Source: Gammaproteobacteria bacterium
GTDB lineage: Bacteria; Pseudomonadota; Gammaproteobacteria; UBA6429; Thiohalophilaceae
NCBI GenBank assembly: GCA_016125505.1
Contig: WGLP01000002.1
Span: 992,001-1,056,000, forward strand
Reading direction: 5' to 3'
Length of the DNA stretch: 64,000 nt
Part shown: positions 1 through 10,219 of the stretch, in pieces
Numbering within the stretch: the first letter of the stretch is position 1
How the letters are laid out: the number at the start of each line of letters is the position of its first letter
Position numbers and translations under genes: made by a program
Notes under the pieces: model-generated
What the model was told of the DNA's origin: nothing
Seen by the model: only the letters and a program-made list of their open reading frames with translations
The model's database searches: none

Positions 1-208
1 CATTGTCGAGAGCCAGGCACCGTTACGTCGCGAACACGACCCGGGCAATCCGCAGGCGGATGCCAACGGGTATATCTATCTGCCCAATGTCAACGTGGTG
101 GAAGAGATGGCCAACATGATTTCCGCGTCCCGTTCATACCAGACCAATGTCGAGGTCATGAACAGCGCCAAACAAATGTTATTACGCACGATCGCCTTAG
201 GACAGTAA
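1..208 (+). CDS. flgC: Flagellar basal-body rod protein FlgC, C-terminal part
   Basis: The first 69 codons in frame, starting at base 2, are open and end with TAA at 206-208; the 5' part lies outside the window. FlgC is a proximal-rod protein joining the MS ring to the distal rod. The visible tail has the family pattern: a [11 protein letters not shown] segment, then the amphipathic helix with [20 protein letters not shown] that packs in the rod core. It lies 19 bases before flgD, as in standard flgBCDEFGHI operons, so the operon promoter is upstream of the window. Confidence 0.95.
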   Translation, partial: IVESQAPLRREHDPGNPQADANGYIYLPNVNVVEEMANMISASRSYQTNVEVMNSAKQMLLRTIALGQ

Positions 209-227
209 GCGAACAGGGGTAAACGAA

Positions 228-929
228 ATGGAAGGTATCGATAAAACACTGCCGTCATATGAAAGCCTCGGCTTGGGCAAGAACAAACCGCTGGAGAAAC
301 AGAAGCGTCTGGGTCAGGAAGATTTCATGAAACTGATGATGGCGCAGATGAAACACCAGGACCCGCTCAAGCCCATGGCCAATGGTGAGTTCATCACGCA
401 AATGGCGCAGTTCAGCAACGTGCAGGGCCTGAAAGAGATCAAGGACTCCTTCAATCACCTCGCCAATGCGCTGCAATCTGCACAGGCCCTGTCCGCATCA
501 TCGATGGTCGGCCGGCAGGTCCTGATCCCGGGCAAAGTGAGCGAACTGGCCGCCGGTAGCGGCATGCGCGGTGCGGTGGACATCCCGGAAGACACCGACA
601 AGGTTACCGTCAAGATCATGAACAAGGCAGGCCAGTTGATGCAGACCATCGACCTCGGCGAACACAAGCAGGGCACAGCGCAATTCAAGTGGGACGGTGT
701 GATCAAGAAGGCCGATCCCAATGTGCAGGGCAGCAAGGATGAAGTGGCACCACCGGGCACGTACACGGTGATGGCGACGATGCTGAAGGACGGCAAGCCG
801 CAGGCCTTGAATACGTTCGTCGTGGATAAGGTGGACAGTGTGTCACTGGCCAAGGGTGGACAAGGCGTGACCTTGAACCTGAATCACTCAGGGGCAACGT
901 CATTGGCCAATGTCCGTGAAATTATCTAA
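228..929 (+). CDS. flgD: Flagellar hook assembly scaffolding protein FlgD
   Basis: 233 aa, usual length. FlgD caps the growing hook and is replaced by FlgK. The N-terminal third carries the conserved FlgD region (LGQEDFMKLMMAQMKHQDPLKP, split here by the family's QDPL motif, about residues 27-49), followed by a central FlgD Ig/tudor-like domain with the GxYxV pattern near residue 185. It has no signal peptide, since it is exported by the flagellar type III system. The start at 228 follows an AGGGG stretch. It is co-transcribed with flgC and flgE. Confidence 0.96.
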   Translation: MEGIDKTLPSYESLGLGKNKPLEKQKRLGQEDFMKLMMAQMKHQDPLKPMANGEFITQMAQFSNVQGLKEIKDSFNHLANALQSAQALSASSMVGRQVLIPGKVSELAAGSGMRGAVDIPEDTDKVTVKIMNKAGQLMQTIDLGEHKQGTAQFKWDGVIKKADPNVQGSKDEVAPPGTYTVMATMLKDGKPQALNTFVVDKVDSVSLAKGGQGVTLNLNHSGATSLANVREII

Positions 930-950
930 GCAAGGGCAGGAGGGTTAACC

Positions 951-2210
951 ATGCCATTTCGTGCAGCACTCAGTGGTATCAATGCCGCCAATGACGAGTT
1001 ACGTGTCATCGGTAATAACGTCGCGAACGCCAGTACGGTCGGCTTCAAAAAATCGCGGGCGGAATTCGCCGATGTCTACGCAGCTTCCGACGGCGGCGCA
1101 TCAAACACGATCGGTTCCGGCGTACGCCTGTCCGGCGTGACGCAGCAATTCGGTCAGGGCAATATCGGGTTTACCAACAACAAGATGGACCTGGCGATTA
1201 ACGGCCGCGGTTTCTTTGTGCTGGATAACAGCGGTACGCGCTCTTATACCCGTGCCGGTAACTTCCAGGCCGACCGCGAAGGTTATATCGCGAATCCCAG
1301 CGGTGCGCGCCTGGTGGTCAACGGCGCTGATGCCAACGGCAAGATCACTGGTGCGGTCGGTCCGTTGCAACTGGATCGTTCCAACATCAAGCCGATGGCC
1401 ACCAATCGCGTGGATGTCGGTCTGAACCTGGACAGCGCGCAGACACCGCCGCCGACAAAACCGTTCAATCCGGAGATCCCGTCTTCGTTCAACCATTCGA
1501 CTTCATTAACCGTGTACGACTCCCTCGGCGGTTCACACCTGGTGACCATGTATTACGTCAAGGACCCGGTGGCAAACAAGTGGGACATGTATACCTTGAT
1601 CGACGGCAAGGACATCAAGGGCGGCAAACAACCGCCGTATCAACCGGACAGCCTGATGTTCAACGGCGCCGGACAACTGGCCTCGATCAACGGCAAGGCG
1701 GTGCCGCCGGGTGCCATCGATTATCCGGGTTTTGATACCGGTTCCGGCGCGGCGCCATTGAAGCTGAGCATGAACCTGCTTTCCAATTCGCCGATTACGC
1801 AGTTCGGTGCGCGTTTCAACGTGAACGAATTGACGCAGAACGGTTACACCTCCGGCCGCCTGAGCGGTGTCGATATCGACGATACCGGTATCGTGCGCGC
1901 CCGTTACAGCAACGGTCAGACCAAGACCCTGGGACAGGTGGCGCTCGCTGACTTTTCCAACCCGCAAGGTCTGCGTCCCCTGGGTGATTCGTCCTGGGCC
2001 GAGAGTTATTCCTCCGGGGTACCGCTGCTGGGTACGCCAGGCTCCGGCAGTCTGGGTGTGATTCAGTCCGGCGCGCTGGAAGGTTCCAACGTGGATCTGA
2101 CCGCGGAACTGGTCAGCATGATCACCGCGCAACGTAACTTCCAGGCCAACGCGCAAGTGATCACCACGGCGGATACTGTCACCCAGACCGTCATTAACAT
2201 TCGCCGTTAA
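951..2210 (+). CDS. flgE: Flagellar hook protein FlgE
   Basis: 419 aa, normal for a hook protein of this group. It builds the flexible hook outside the outer membrane. The N-terminus (ALSGINAANDELRVIGNNVAN) and the C-terminus (LTAELVSMITAQRNFQANAQ) are the paired rod/hook coiled-coil segments of the family; the middle holds the variable D1/D2 hook domains. Strong ribosome site GGAGGG at about 939-944. It is in line with flgD (21 bases upstream) and flgF (19 bases downstream). Confidence 0.97.
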   Translation: MPFRAALSGINAANDELRVIGNNVANASTVGFKKSRAEFADVYAASDGGASNTIGSGVRLSGVTQQFGQGNIGFTNNKMDLAINGRGFFVLDNSGTRSYTRAGNFQADREGYIANPSGARLVVNGADANGKITGAVGPLQLDRSNIKPMATNRVDVGLNLDSAQTPPPTKPFNPEIPSSFNHSTSLTVYDSLGGSHLVTMYYVKDPVANKWDMYTLIDGKDIKGGKQPPYQPDSLMFNGAGQLASINGKAVPPGAIDYPGFDTGSGAAPLKLSMNLLSNSPITQFGARFNVNELTQNGYTSGRLSGVDIDDTGIVRARYSNGQTKTLGQVALADFSNPQGLRPLGDSSWAESYSSGVPLLGTPGSGSLGVIQSGALEGSNVDLTAELVSMITAQRNFQANAQVITTADTVTQTVINIRR

Positions 2211-2229
2211 CCCGAGGTAAATAACGCGT

Positions 2230-2970
2230 ATGGATAAGCTGCTGTATGTTGCCATGACCGGTGCCTCGCAGACCATGCTGGCACAGGGCGCCAATAGCAA
2301 TAACCTGGCGAATGTCAGCACACCGGGTTTTCGCGCCGACTACGCGCACTTCCGCAGCATGCCGGTGTACGGCGCCGGCTATCCCTCACGCGTGTATGCC
2401 ATGACCGAGCGTTCCGGGACGGACATGTCCAAGGGTCCGATGAACGCCACCGGCAACGAGATGGATATCGCGGTCAATGGCGAGGGCTGGATCGCAGTGC
2501 AGGCCAAGGATGGCACCGAGGCGTATACCCGCGCCGGCGATCTGCGCGTCACGCAAAACGGCTTGCTGGTGACCGGGGGCGGCAATGTCGTGCTCGGTGA
2601 TAACGGTCCTATCACGATGCCACCGGCCAGCAAGGTGCAGTTCGGTGCTGACGGTACGATCTCGATCAAACCGCTGGGCGAACAAACCACCCAGATGACG
2701 GTACTGGCCCGCATCAAGCTGGTAAACCCGCCGGAGAACCAGCTGCAAAAGGGTGAAGATGGCCTCATGCGTTTGCCGGGCGGCAAAACCGCGCCGGCGG
2801 ATGCCAACGTCAAGATCGTCTCCGGCATGCTGGAAGGCAGTAACGTGAACATCGCCGAGGCCCTGGTCAACATGATTGACCTGCAACGGCAATACGAAAT
2901 GCAAGTGCGCATCATGCGCGATGCGGAACAAAACGCAGACTCCGCCAAGCAGCTATTGCAACTGGCATAG
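2230..2970 (+). CDS. flgF: Flagellar proximal rod protein FlgF
   Basis: 246 aa. FlgF is a rod subunit in the periplasm. It has the flagellar rod N-terminal motif (NSNNLANVSTPGFRADY, residues about 24-40), a DxAVNGEGWIAVQ core and the C-terminal MIDLQRQYEMQVRIM helix. It sits between flgE and flgG as expected. Its stop codon region overlaps a candidate sigma54 site for flgG. Confidence 0.96.
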   Translation: MDKLLYVAMTGASQTMLAQGANSNNLANVSTPGFRADYAHFRSMPVYGAGYPSRVYAMTERSGTDMSKGPMNATGNEMDIAVNGEGWIAVQAKDGTEAYTRAGDLRVTQNGLLVTGGGNVVLGDNGPITMPPASKVQFGADGTISIKPLGEQTTQMTVLARIKLVNPPENQLQKGEDGLMRLPGGKTAPADANVKIVSGMLEGSNVNIAEALVNMIDLQRQYEMQVRIMRDAEQNADSAKQLLQLA

Positions 2971-2978
2971 ATTCTGCA
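2963..2978 (+). promoter_or_regulatory. Possible sigma54 promoter for flgG
   Basis: The sequence reads TGGCAT-N5-CTGCA, with GG and GC separated by exactly ten bases, as sigma54 needs. It differs from the consensus TGGCAC-N5-TTGCA at two positions. It overlaps the end of flgF and lies 34 bases before the flgG start. It is weaker than the other sigma54 sites in this window, so internal transcription of flgGHI is only suggested. Confidence 0.4.
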
Positions 2979-3011
2979 ATTTTCCGATTAACAACGAGTG
3001 GAGCATAGGCA

Positions 3012-3794
3012 ATGAATCCATTGTGGGTGAGCAAGACCGGACTGGAGGCGCAACAGACACGCCTGTCCACCATCAGTAACAACCTGGCCAACGTCAACAC
3101 CAACGGTTTCAAACGCGACCGTGTGATCTTCGAAGACCTGATGTACCAGAATGTACGCCAGGCGGGCGGTCAGACCTCACAGGATACGCAGTTGCCGTCC
3201 GGCCTGATGCTGGGTACCGGTGTGCGCACGGTCGCCACACAAAAGATGCACAGCCAGGGCAACATCATGCAGACGGGCAACAATCTGGATGTGGCGATTC
3301 AGGGCCGTGGCTTTTTCCAGATACTCAAGCCCAATGGCGATCTTGCCTATACCCGCGCCGGCGCATTCCAGATCAACAGTGATGGCCAACTGGTCACGGC
3401 CTCCGGTTATGCAGTGCAACCGCAGATCACCATTCCCGCCAATGCGCGTTCCGTCACCATCGGCACCGATGGCACGGTCAGCGCGACGATCGCCGGCAGC
3501 GCGGCAACCCAGCAGTTGGGGCAGTTGCAACTGGCGGATTTCGTCAATCCCAGTGGTCTGCAACCGGTGGGTGAGAACCTGTTTCTCGAAACCTCGGCCA
3601 GTGGCGCGCCAGTCGTCGGTGTGCCGGGACAAAACAACATGGGTTCCTTAAACCAGGGCGCGCTGGAGGCCTCTAACGTCAACGTCGTCGAGGAACTGGT
3701 GAACATGATCGAAACCCAGCGCGCTTATGAAATGAATTCCAAGGCGATCCAGACGATGGATCAGATGCTGCAATACGCTAATCAACAACTGTAA
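3012..3794 (+). CDS. flgG: Flagellar distal rod protein FlgG
   Basis: 260 aa, the highly conserved family length. FlgG forms the distal rod that passes through the P and L rings. N-terminus [20 protein letters not shown] and motif [15 protein letters not shown] are typical; the C-terminus carries [20 protein letters not shown]. The start is preceded by GTGGAG. It is in the same transcription direction as flgF and flgH. Confidence 0.97.
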   Translation: MNPLWVSKTGLEAQQTRLSTISNNLANVNTNGFKRDRVIFEDLMYQNVRQAGGQTSQDTQLPSGLMLGTGVRTVATQKMHSQGNIMQTGNNLDVAIQGRGFFQILKPNGDLAYTRAGAFQINSDGQLVTASGYAVQPQITIPANARSVTIGTDGTVSATIAGSAATQQLGQLQLADFVNPSGLQPVGENLFLETSASGAPVVGVPGQNNMGSLNQGALEASNVNVVEELVNMIETQRAYEMNSKAIQTMDQMLQYANQQL

Positions 3795-3804
3795 CGTTGG
3801 TCGG

Positions 3805-4521
3805 ATGATGACAATTATGTGGAACGCCAGTCTCTATCATTACCTGACACGGATTTCTATCGTGTTCTTGATAGTGTTTTTTATTATCAGTCTCTCTGGC
3901 TGCGTCCAACGCGGTCTCGTGCGCAATGAATACGATCCCCCGCAACCGCCACCGCGCGACGAAGTAAAAATCCGTAACGGCGCGATTTTTCAGGATGGCA
4001 TGCAGGTGGGCTGGTTCGAAGACACCACGGGGCATCATGTGGGTGACATCATCACGATCAAGCTGGTGGAAAAGGCCTCCGCCAAGTCCAACTCCAATAC
4101 CAAGGCGCAAAAGAAACAAAACGTCGATATGCCATCGCCTAAAATCGCCGGCGGCGACGTCACCAGTAACGATCGCAAAGTCCTGGAGACCAAGGTCGAT
4201 GCGGGCCGCAATTTCAGCGGCAACGGTAATTCCGACATGTCGCATGAATTTTCCGCCACAATTAGCGTGAGTGTTGCGAAGGTATTACCGAATCATTACC
4301 TGGTGGTGCGCGGGCAAAAGCTGATTGTGTTAAATCAGTCCGAGGAATACATCCTGTTTTCCGGCATTGTGCGTCCGCAGGATATCGATCAAAACAATGT
4401 CGTTGAATCCGGCAAGGTCGCGAACGTGAAAGTCAGCTACGCCGGTGACGGGGTCTTGTCGTCCACCAATACCATGGGGCCGCTGGCGAAGTTTTTCCAA
4501 AGCCCGGCATATCCATATTGA
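3805..4521 (+). CDS. flgH: Flagellar L-ring lipoprotein FlgH
   Basis: 238 aa. FlgH forms the outer-membrane L ring around the rod. The N-terminus has a hydrophobic export segment (IVFLIVFFIISL) and a lipobox LSGC, so the mature protein starts at the Cys near residue 33. The family motif GDIITIKLVEKASAKSNSNT follows. Three in-frame ATGs (3805, 3808, 3817) are possible starts; any of them keeps the signal peptide. It ends one base before the reading frame continues toward flgI. Confidence 0.95.
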   Translation: MMTIMWNASLYHYLTRISIVFLIVFFIISLSGCVQRGLVRNEYDPPQPPPRDEVKIRNGAIFQDGMQVGWFEDTTGHHVGDIITIKLVEKASAKSNSNTKAQKKQNVDMPSPKIAGGDVTSNDRKVLETKVDAGRNFSGNGNSDMSHEFSATISVSVAKVLPNHYLVVRGQKLIVLNQSEEYILFSGIVRPQDIDQNNVVESGKVANVKVSYAGDGVLSSTNTMGPLAKFFQSPAYPY

Positions 4522-4551
4522 TTGCGGAATGCTTGTAGAGAGGTTATGGCC

Positions 4552-5673
4552 ATGTTGAAAGGTAAGGATTTGCGGTTTGTCTTTGTCGTCGGCCTGCTGT
4601 TCATGGCGGGGATATACTCTGGCATAGTCCGCGCGGATCGCATCAAGGATATCGCGCAGGTACAGGGGGTGCGCGACAACCAGCTGATCGGTTACGGCCT
4701 GGTGGTGGGCCTCAACGGCACTGGTGACGGCAACAGCTCACCTTATACCTTTCAGAGTATGCGCAGTCTGTTGTCACGCATGGGGGTGAATGTCCCCGCC
4801 AATGTAAACATGCAATCGAAGAATGTGGCGGCGGTGATGATCTCCGCGGACCTGCCGGCCTTTGCCAAGCCCGGCCAGACGCTGGACATTACGGTCTCCA
4901 GTATCGGTGACGCCAAGAGCCTGCGCGGCGGCAGCCTGCTGATGTCCTCCCTCAAAGGGGCGGACGGACAGATGTATGCCATCGCCCAGGGCAACGTGAT
5001 CGTCAGCGGACTGGGTGCGGAAGGCAGCGACGGTTCGAAAGTGACGATCAACGTCCCCAGTGTCGGTTTGATCCCCAATGGCGCGACTGTCGAGCGCGCG
5101 GTGGAGACCCCCTTCGGTAAAATGCACGATGTGGTGCTGAATCTGCGGCGTCCGGATTTCACGACCTCCAATCGCGTGACGCAAGCGATCAATAAACTGC
5201 TCGGACCGGGCACGGCCTATTCCATCGATGCCGGTTCGATCAATGTGCAGGCGCCACAGGACCTGGCGCAACGTGTGGCGTTTATTTCCGAACTGGAGAA
5301 TCTCAATGTCGACCCGGGCGATCCGCCGGCACGCGTCATTGTGAACTCGCGCACCGGCACCGTTGTGATTGGTCAACATGTGAAAGTATTACCTGCAGCG
5401 GTCGCCCACGGCAGCCTGACCGTCACCATCACGGAGAGCAAGGCCGTCAGCCAGCCCGGACCGTTGTCACAGGGGCAGACGGTGGTGACGCCCAAGTCCG
5501 ATATCAAGGTCGAGCAGGGTAACAATCGCATGTTCAAGCTGGATATGGGAGTGTCACTGGATGACGTGGTGCGTGCGGTCAATGAAGTAGGCGCTGCCCC
5601 CGGCGACCTGGTCTCGATTCTCGAGGCGCTGAAAGAGGCTGGCGCGTTACGGGCGGAACTCATTGTTATTTGA
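4552..5673 (+). CDS. flgI: Flagellar P-ring protein FlgI
   Basis: 373 aa from the ATG at 4552, chosen because AGAGAGG at 4537-4543 lies eight bases before it. An ATG at 4546 and a TTG at 4522 are also in frame but poorly placed. FlgI polymerises as the periplasmic P ring. A cleavable signal peptide ([16 protein letters not shown], cleavage after VRA) is followed by the diagnostic [20 protein letters not shown]. The C-terminus ([24 protein letters not shown]) is intact. A terminator follows. Confidence 0.95.
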   Translation: MLKGKDLRFVFVVGLLFMAGIYSGIVRADRIKDIAQVQGVRDNQLIGYGLVVGLNGTGDGNSSPYTFQSMRSLLSRMGVNVPANVNMQSKNVAAVMISADLPAFAKPGQTLDITVSSIGDAKSLRGGSLLMSSLKGADGQMYAIAQGNVIVSGLGAEGSDGSKVTINVPSVGLIPNGATVERAVETPFGKMHDVVLNLRRPDFTTSNRVTQAINKLLGPGTAYSIDAGSINVQAPQDLAQRVAFISELENLNVDPGDPPARVIVNSRTGTVVIGQHVKVLPAAVAHGSLTVTITESKAVSQPGPLSQGQTVVTPKSDIKVEQGNNRMFKLDMGVSLDDVVRAVNEVGAAPGDLVSILEALKEAGALRAELIVI

Positions 5674-5710
5674 TTTGCCGTGTCGAAAGCGCACGGCATA
5701 AGGCGGGATG

Positions 5711-5739
5711 AAAAGCGGCAAAGGATTGCCGCTTTTTTT
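5711..5739 (+). terminator. Rho-independent terminator after flgI
   Basis: A perfect 10-bp stem (AAAGCGGCAA / TTGCCGCTTT, 5712-5721 with 5726-5735), a 4-base loop and a run of seven Ts. A second small hairpin (GCCGTG / CACGGC) lies just before it at 5677-5697. It closes the flgB-I transcript and separates it from flgJKL. Confidence 0.9.
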
Positions 5740-5802
5740 ATGCATGCCACATAAGCGTATGTTTTATCGCCGGGAAATACCGTGCTGTTTTGTAAAATGA
5801 GC

Positions 5803-5818
5803 TGGCAAGCTAATTGCA
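5803..5818 (+). promoter_or_regulatory. Sigma54 promoter for flgJKL
   Basis: TGGCAA-GCTAA-TTGCA matches the -24/-12 consensus at all but one of the core positions with exact spacing. It lies between the flgI terminator and the flgJ start at 5855, so flgJ, flgK and flgL can form a separate unit. Dependence on FleQ or FleR is inferred from the family hierarchy. Confidence 0.8.
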
Positions 5819-5854
5819 TTTATTAATACAGATGCATAAGGAATTCATACGCGG

Positions 5855-6742
5855 ATGATGCAAGCGACCAACAGTCCCGATGTCTATACCGATTTCTCCA
5901 GCCTGACGGCCTTGCGTAAGGATGCGCGCAAGGACCCGCAGGCAACCTTGCGTAAGGTGGCGCATCAGTTTGAAAGCCTGTACATCAAGATGATGCTCAA
6001 GAGCATGCGTCAGGCCAGCCTGGGCGATCCCATCTTCGATTCTGACAATTCAAAGCTGTATCGCGATATGTTCGACAATCAGCTGGCCATGGACATGAGT
6101 GATCATGGTGGTATCGGCTTGGCGGACATGCTCGTACGTCAGTTGCAACGTTATGTCCCGGGCGATCATCACCAAGGTGATACGCATATGCCCGTACGCG
6201 CCCTGCGGTCGCCAGTTGCGCCAGTACACGCTGAGGCCTTGCCGGCGCGCTTCACGTCACAATCGCAGTTCATCGAAAAGATCTGGCCTCTGGCTGAACA
6301 AGCGGCCAAGGAACTTAACGTGCCGCCACAGGCCGTGATGGCGCAGGCCGCTCTGGAAAGCGGCTGGGGACAACATGTGAATCAGAACGCGCAGGGTGTG
6401 AGCAGTCACAACCTGTTTAACATCAAGGCGGATGCGTCCTGGAAAGGACCGAAGGTCGTGGTGGATACACTGGAATTTGAACATGGGGTGGCAAAGCGGC
6501 AAAAGGCTGCCTTCCGCGCCTATGCCTCCTATGCCGATTGTTTCCGCGATTACGTGGATTTCCTCAAGTCGAATCCGCGTTATCGCACGGCGCTGACCGA
6601 GAGCGATAGCGCAGAGGCGTTTGCACACAACTTGCATCAGGCTGGCTATGCCACGGACCCGGCATATGCGAGCAAGTTGATTGACATCATGCAACGTGAC
6701 GTGAAGGGTTCACCCCAGTCCGAATTTCTGGCGTCGTCCTGA
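5855..6742 (+). CDS. flgJ: Flagellar rod-capping protein / peptidoglycan hydrolase FlgJ
   Basis: 295 aa with both family domains. Residues about 35-100 form the rod-binding domain (FESLYIKMMLKSMRQASLGDP). Residues about 135-285 form a glucosaminidase domain that opens the murein for the rod (AQAALESGWGQHV, with the putative catalytic Glu, then YASYADCFRDYVDFL). This dual-domain form is usual in Beta- and Gammaproteobacteria. Start ATG 5855 or 5858. It has its own sigma54 promoter, followed by flgK 20 bases on. Confidence 0.95.
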   Translation: MMQATNSPDVYTDFSSLTALRKDARKDPQATLRKVAHQFESLYIKMMLKSMRQASLGDPIFDSDNSKLYRDMFDNQLAMDMSDHGGIGLADMLVRQLQRYVPGDHHQGDTHMPVRALRSPVAPVHAEALPARFTSQSQFIEKIWPLAEQAAKELNVPPQAVMAQAALESGWGQHVNQNAQGVSSHNLFNIKADASWKGPKVVVDTLEFEHGVAKRQKAAFRAYASYADCFRDYVDFLKSNPRYRTALTESDSAEAFAHNLHQAGYATDPAYASKLIDIMQRDVKGSPQSEFLASS

Positions 6743-6762
6743 AGACAAAGTAGAGGTTATTT

Positions 6763-8898
6763 GTGTCGAGTGATGTAGCAGGGATCAGTGTATCGGGTTT
6801 GTTGGCGGCACAGCGTGCCCTGTCCACGACCGGCCACAATATTGCCAATGCCTCAACCCCGGGGTATTCGCGGCAACGCGTGGTCATGGAACCGCGACAG
6901 CCGCAGATCTTCGGTAACGGTGCCGTGGGCACAGGCGTCAATGTCACCAGCATCAATCGCGTCTATAACGAGTTCCTGGTCAACGAAGTCCGCGACGCGA
7001 CATCCAAGAACAAATACCTGGATTCCACGCATCGGTTCACCAGTCAGGTGGATAATATGCTGGCGGACCCCGAGGCGGGACTGTCACCGGCCATCTCCGG
7101 CTTTTTTGATGCGGTTAACGGGGTTGCCAACGATCCATCGTCAACGGCCTCGCGTCAGGTGCTACTGAGTGCCGCGCAGAATCTTTCCGATCGCTTCGGC
7201 TTTCTCAATGATCGTTTTGAGGCCCTGCGCCAGTCCAGCAACAAAGACATCGATTCCACCGTTGGCGATATCAACGAAACCGCCAAGGCAATCGCGGATA
7301 TCAACAAGGCGATAGTGCGCGCCTCGGAGATCGCGCAGAAACCTGCCAACGACCTGCTGGATCAGCGCGATCTGCTGGTGCAAAAACTGGCGGAGAAGAT
7401 CAACGTCCATGTCACGGTGCAGGAAGACGGGCGCATGAACGTGTTTGTCGGTAACGGCCAGACCCTGGTGATCGGCGATATCGCATCGAAACTCGAGGCG
7501 GTACCCAACGAGCACGATCCCACGAAGCGGGAGATCGTCTTCGTCGGCTCCAGCGGGCGTTCGGTGATTACCCAGTTTTTGACTGGCGGTGAACTCGGTG
7601 GTATCGCCAAGTTTCGCAAGGATGTGCTCGACCCGGCGCAGAACGAACTGGGCCGGATCGCGATCGGTATCGCCACGACATTCAATCGCCAACATCACCT
7701 GGGCATGGATCTGAACAACAAACTCGGTGGTGATTTCTTTAACGAAGTCGACAAGAGTTCACCGCAGATCATGCCCAGCCTGAAAAATAAAGGCGATCTC
7801 GAACTGGGGATGACGATTACCGATTCAAACAAGCTGACGACCAGCGATTATGAGCTGACCTATTTTCAGGGAAAGTATGAATTGTTGCGCCTGGAAGACG
7901 GTAAGGTGGTTTCCAGCTTCAAGGACCTGCCACACAAGATCGATGCCGATGGTTTTGAAATTCACATAAACAAAGGCACCAAGGTCATGGACAACGATCG
8001 TTTTCTGATCCAGCCGACGCGACGCGCCGCCGACAAATTCGGTCTGGCGATTTCCTCGGTGGCGGATATCGCCGCGGCGACGCCCATTCGTGCCGAGGCG
8101 GATATCGATAATCTGGGTGATGCCAAGATCTCCGTTACTCAGATCACCAACACGGATAATCCGGCATTCAAATCCGCTGCAGGGCAATTGAGTCCGCCGT
8201 ACGTGGTGCGTTTTGTTGATGACTCACACTTTCAAATTCTGGATAACAGCGGTAAACCCGTTAAGGTGAGACTTGCTGCCGTTGCCGATGACCCGGAGAT
8301 CGATTTAAACAAGAAACCGGGGGCTACGCCTGCAGTACCAGCCAGTGACACCGGTGATCGCGCCATTCCGGCAAAACCTCCGCAGCATGAAAAAAAGGAC
8401 AAAGAGGCCAGGGCGGATCAACTCGGTATGGTGGCCGGACCTATCGCCTACGACAAGACCAACGGTGTCGAAGTCTTTCCGACGGCCGGCGGTATCGACC
8501 GCGGTTTTCAGCTCAAGATCAAGGGCGACCCGAAGGCCGGCGATATGTTCCGTATCGAATTCAACACTGACGGCACCAGCGATAATACGAATGCCGTGGC
8601 GCTGGCCAGCCTGCAATCCAAGCCGACCCTGATGGACGGCACATCGGACTATGCACAGACCTACGGTCAGCTGGTGTCACGCGTCGGTAGCAAAACGCAC
8701 GAACTCGACGTGAATCAAAAGGCGCAAAAACTTTTACTGGATCGGGCCATTGCCGAACGGGAAGAGACGTCAGGCGTCAATCTCGATGAAGAAGCGGCGG
8801 ATATGGTCAAGTATCAGAAGTTGTACCAGGCCAATGCACAGGTGATTGCGGCAATGAATCGCAGTTTTCAGGTCCTCATGGATGCGTTCAGACGGTAA
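6763..8898 (+). CDS. flgK: Flagellar hook-filament junction protein FlgK (HAP1)
   Basis: 711 aa, GTG start at 6763 after TAGAGG. FlgK is the first hook-associated protein between hook and filament. N-terminal rod/hook motif (LSTTGHNIANASTPGYSRQR) and the C-terminal VNLDEEAADMVKYQKLYQAN helix are diagnostic. It is longer than the roughly 550 aa enteric protein because of an inserted surface region at about residues 350-600, including a charged Pro/Lys-rich stretch near 525-545. It is tightly linked to flgL (7 bases). Confidence 0.95.
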   Translation: MSSDVAGISVSGLLAAQRALSTTGHNIANASTPGYSRQRVVMEPRQPQIFGNGAVGTGVNVTSINRVYNEFLVNEVRDATSKNKYLDSTHRFTSQVDNMLADPEAGLSPAISGFFDAVNGVANDPSSTASRQVLLSAAQNLSDRFGFLNDRFEALRQSSNKDIDSTVGDINETAKAIADINKAIVRASEIAQKPANDLLDQRDLLVQKLAEKINVHVTVQEDGRMNVFVGNGQTLVIGDIASKLEAVPNEHDPTKREIVFVGSSGRSVITQFLTGGELGGIAKFRKDVLDPAQNELGRIAIGIATTFNRQHHLGMDLNNKLGGDFFNEVDKSSPQIMPSLKNKGDLELGMTITDSNKLTTSDYELTYFQGKYELLRLEDGKVVSSFKDLPHKIDADGFEIHINKGTKVMDNDRFLIQPTRRAADKFGLAISSVADIAAATPIRAEADIDNLGDAKISVTQITNTDNPAFKSAAGQLSPPYVVRFVDDSHFQILDNSGKPVKVRLAAVADDPEIDLNKKPGATPAVPASDTGDRAIPAKPPQHEKKDKEARADQLGMVAGPIAYDKTNGVEVFPTAGGIDRGFQLKIKGDPKAGDMFRIEFNTDGTSDNTNAVALASLQSKPTLMDGTSDYAQTYGQLVSRVGSKTHELDVNQKAQKLLLDRAIAEREETSGVNLDEEAADMVKYQKLYQANAQVIAAMNRSFQVLMDAFRR

Positions 8899-8905
8899 TT
8901 AGCAT

Positions 8906-10126
8906 ATGCGTGTTTCCACGAATCAGACACAACAGACGGCCGTCAATGCCATGCTTGATCAGCAGGCCAAGCTGAGCAAGGTGCAGGAGCAGGTCGCGAC
9001 CGGGCGCAAGATTGCCAAACCCTCGGAAGATCCGGTGGCGGCCGCCAAGATCGTCAACCTCGATGATATCCTGAGAAAGACAGAGCAATTCAAATCCAAT
9101 ATTACCGTTGCGCGCGCCAGGCTCAATCTGGAAGAGGGCGCGCTGGCAAATTCCGTTGACATCTATCATCGTATTCGCGAACTGGCCTTGCAGGCGAATA
9201 ATGCGACCCAGACCAATGAAACCCGCAGCTACATGGCGGAAGAGGTTTCACAGCTTCTGGATGAGTTGCTGGGCCTGGCCAACAGTTCGGACAGTACGGG
9301 AGAATACCTGTTTGCCGGTAACAAGGGGCGATTCAAACCCTTCGGTCGAAATGACAAGGGCGGGTTTGATTATTATGGCGACGACGGTCAGCGTCAGATC
9401 CAGATCGGACCGAAGCGTCAGATCGCTGTCAACGATTCCGGCAGCAAGATCTTCCGCGAGATTCGGGATGGCAATGGCCATTTTGCCGCACTCGATAGTC
9501 CGCAAAACCGGGGCAGTGGTGTTATCGATCCCGGTGCGGTGACCGGCCAGTATGATCTGGGTACGTATGCAATCATTTTTGATCGCAAGCAATCAAACAA
9601 CCCGAACGAACCGCTGACGTATCATGTGATCAACGCGAAAGGTGAAACCGTGGTTCCTGCCGGCCAGGTGTTCAAGGAAGGCGATGCCATCGAATTCCGC
9701 GGCATTCATACCTCCATCGATGGTGAACCGGCACCGGGCGATTATTTCGTGATTCGTCCCAGCTTCAATCAGGATATCTTCACCACCTTGCAGGGCTTCG
9801 TGGATGCCTTGCGGGTAGGCCGTGGATCGCCGAGCGATCATGCGCAGCTCAATAATGAAATTAATCGCGTGTTGTCGGCCATGGATGTCGCACTCGGACG
9901 CACGCTTGAAGTGCGTGCCAATGTGGGTGCCCGACTCAATGCCCTGGACAGCCAGGAAGATATTAACGACTCACTCAAAATCCAGGTCAAGGAAATATTG
10001 TCGGGTGTGGAAGATCTGGATTACAGCAAGGCGGTAAGCGAGCTCAACCAGAAATTGACCAGTCTGCAGGCCTCGCAGAAGGCATTCACGCGCGTGCAGG
10101 ATATCTCCCTGTTTAATTACTTATAA
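8906..10126 (+). CDS. flgL: Flagellar hook-filament junction protein FlgL (HAP3)
   Basis: 406 aa. FlgL is the second junction protein, flagellin-like at both ends. N-terminus MRVSTNQTQQTAVNAMLDQQ and QEQVATGRKIAKPSEDPVAA are characteristic; the C-terminal helical region includes VRANVGARLNALDSQEDIND. It is the last gene of the flgJKL unit; no clear terminator follows. Confidence 0.95.
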   Translation: MRVSTNQTQQTAVNAMLDQQAKLSKVQEQVATGRKIAKPSEDPVAAAKIVNLDDILRKTEQFKSNITVARARLNLEEGALANSVDIYHRIRELALQANNATQTNETRSYMAEEVSQLLDELLGLANSSDSTGEYLFAGNKGRFKPFGRNDKGGFDYYGDDGQRQIQIGPKRQIAVNDSGSKIFREIRDGNGHFAALDSPQNRGSGVIDPGAVTGQYDLGTYAIIFDRKQSNNPNEPLTYHVINAKGETVVPAGQVFKEGDAIEFRGIHTSIDGEPAPGDYFVIRPSFNQDIFTTLQGFVDALRVGRGSPSDHAQLNNEINRVLSAMDVALGRTLEVRANVGARLNALDSQEDINDSLKIQVKEILSGVEDLDYSKAVSELNQKLTSLQASQKAFTRVQDISLFNYL

Positions 10127-10219
10127 GACTCCAGCGCTGACACGCCCTAATCGCGTTATCTTTGCCATGCAAGCGCACATGCCTCGCTTGTCATAAATGG
10201 CACGCCGGGTGTTCCGGCT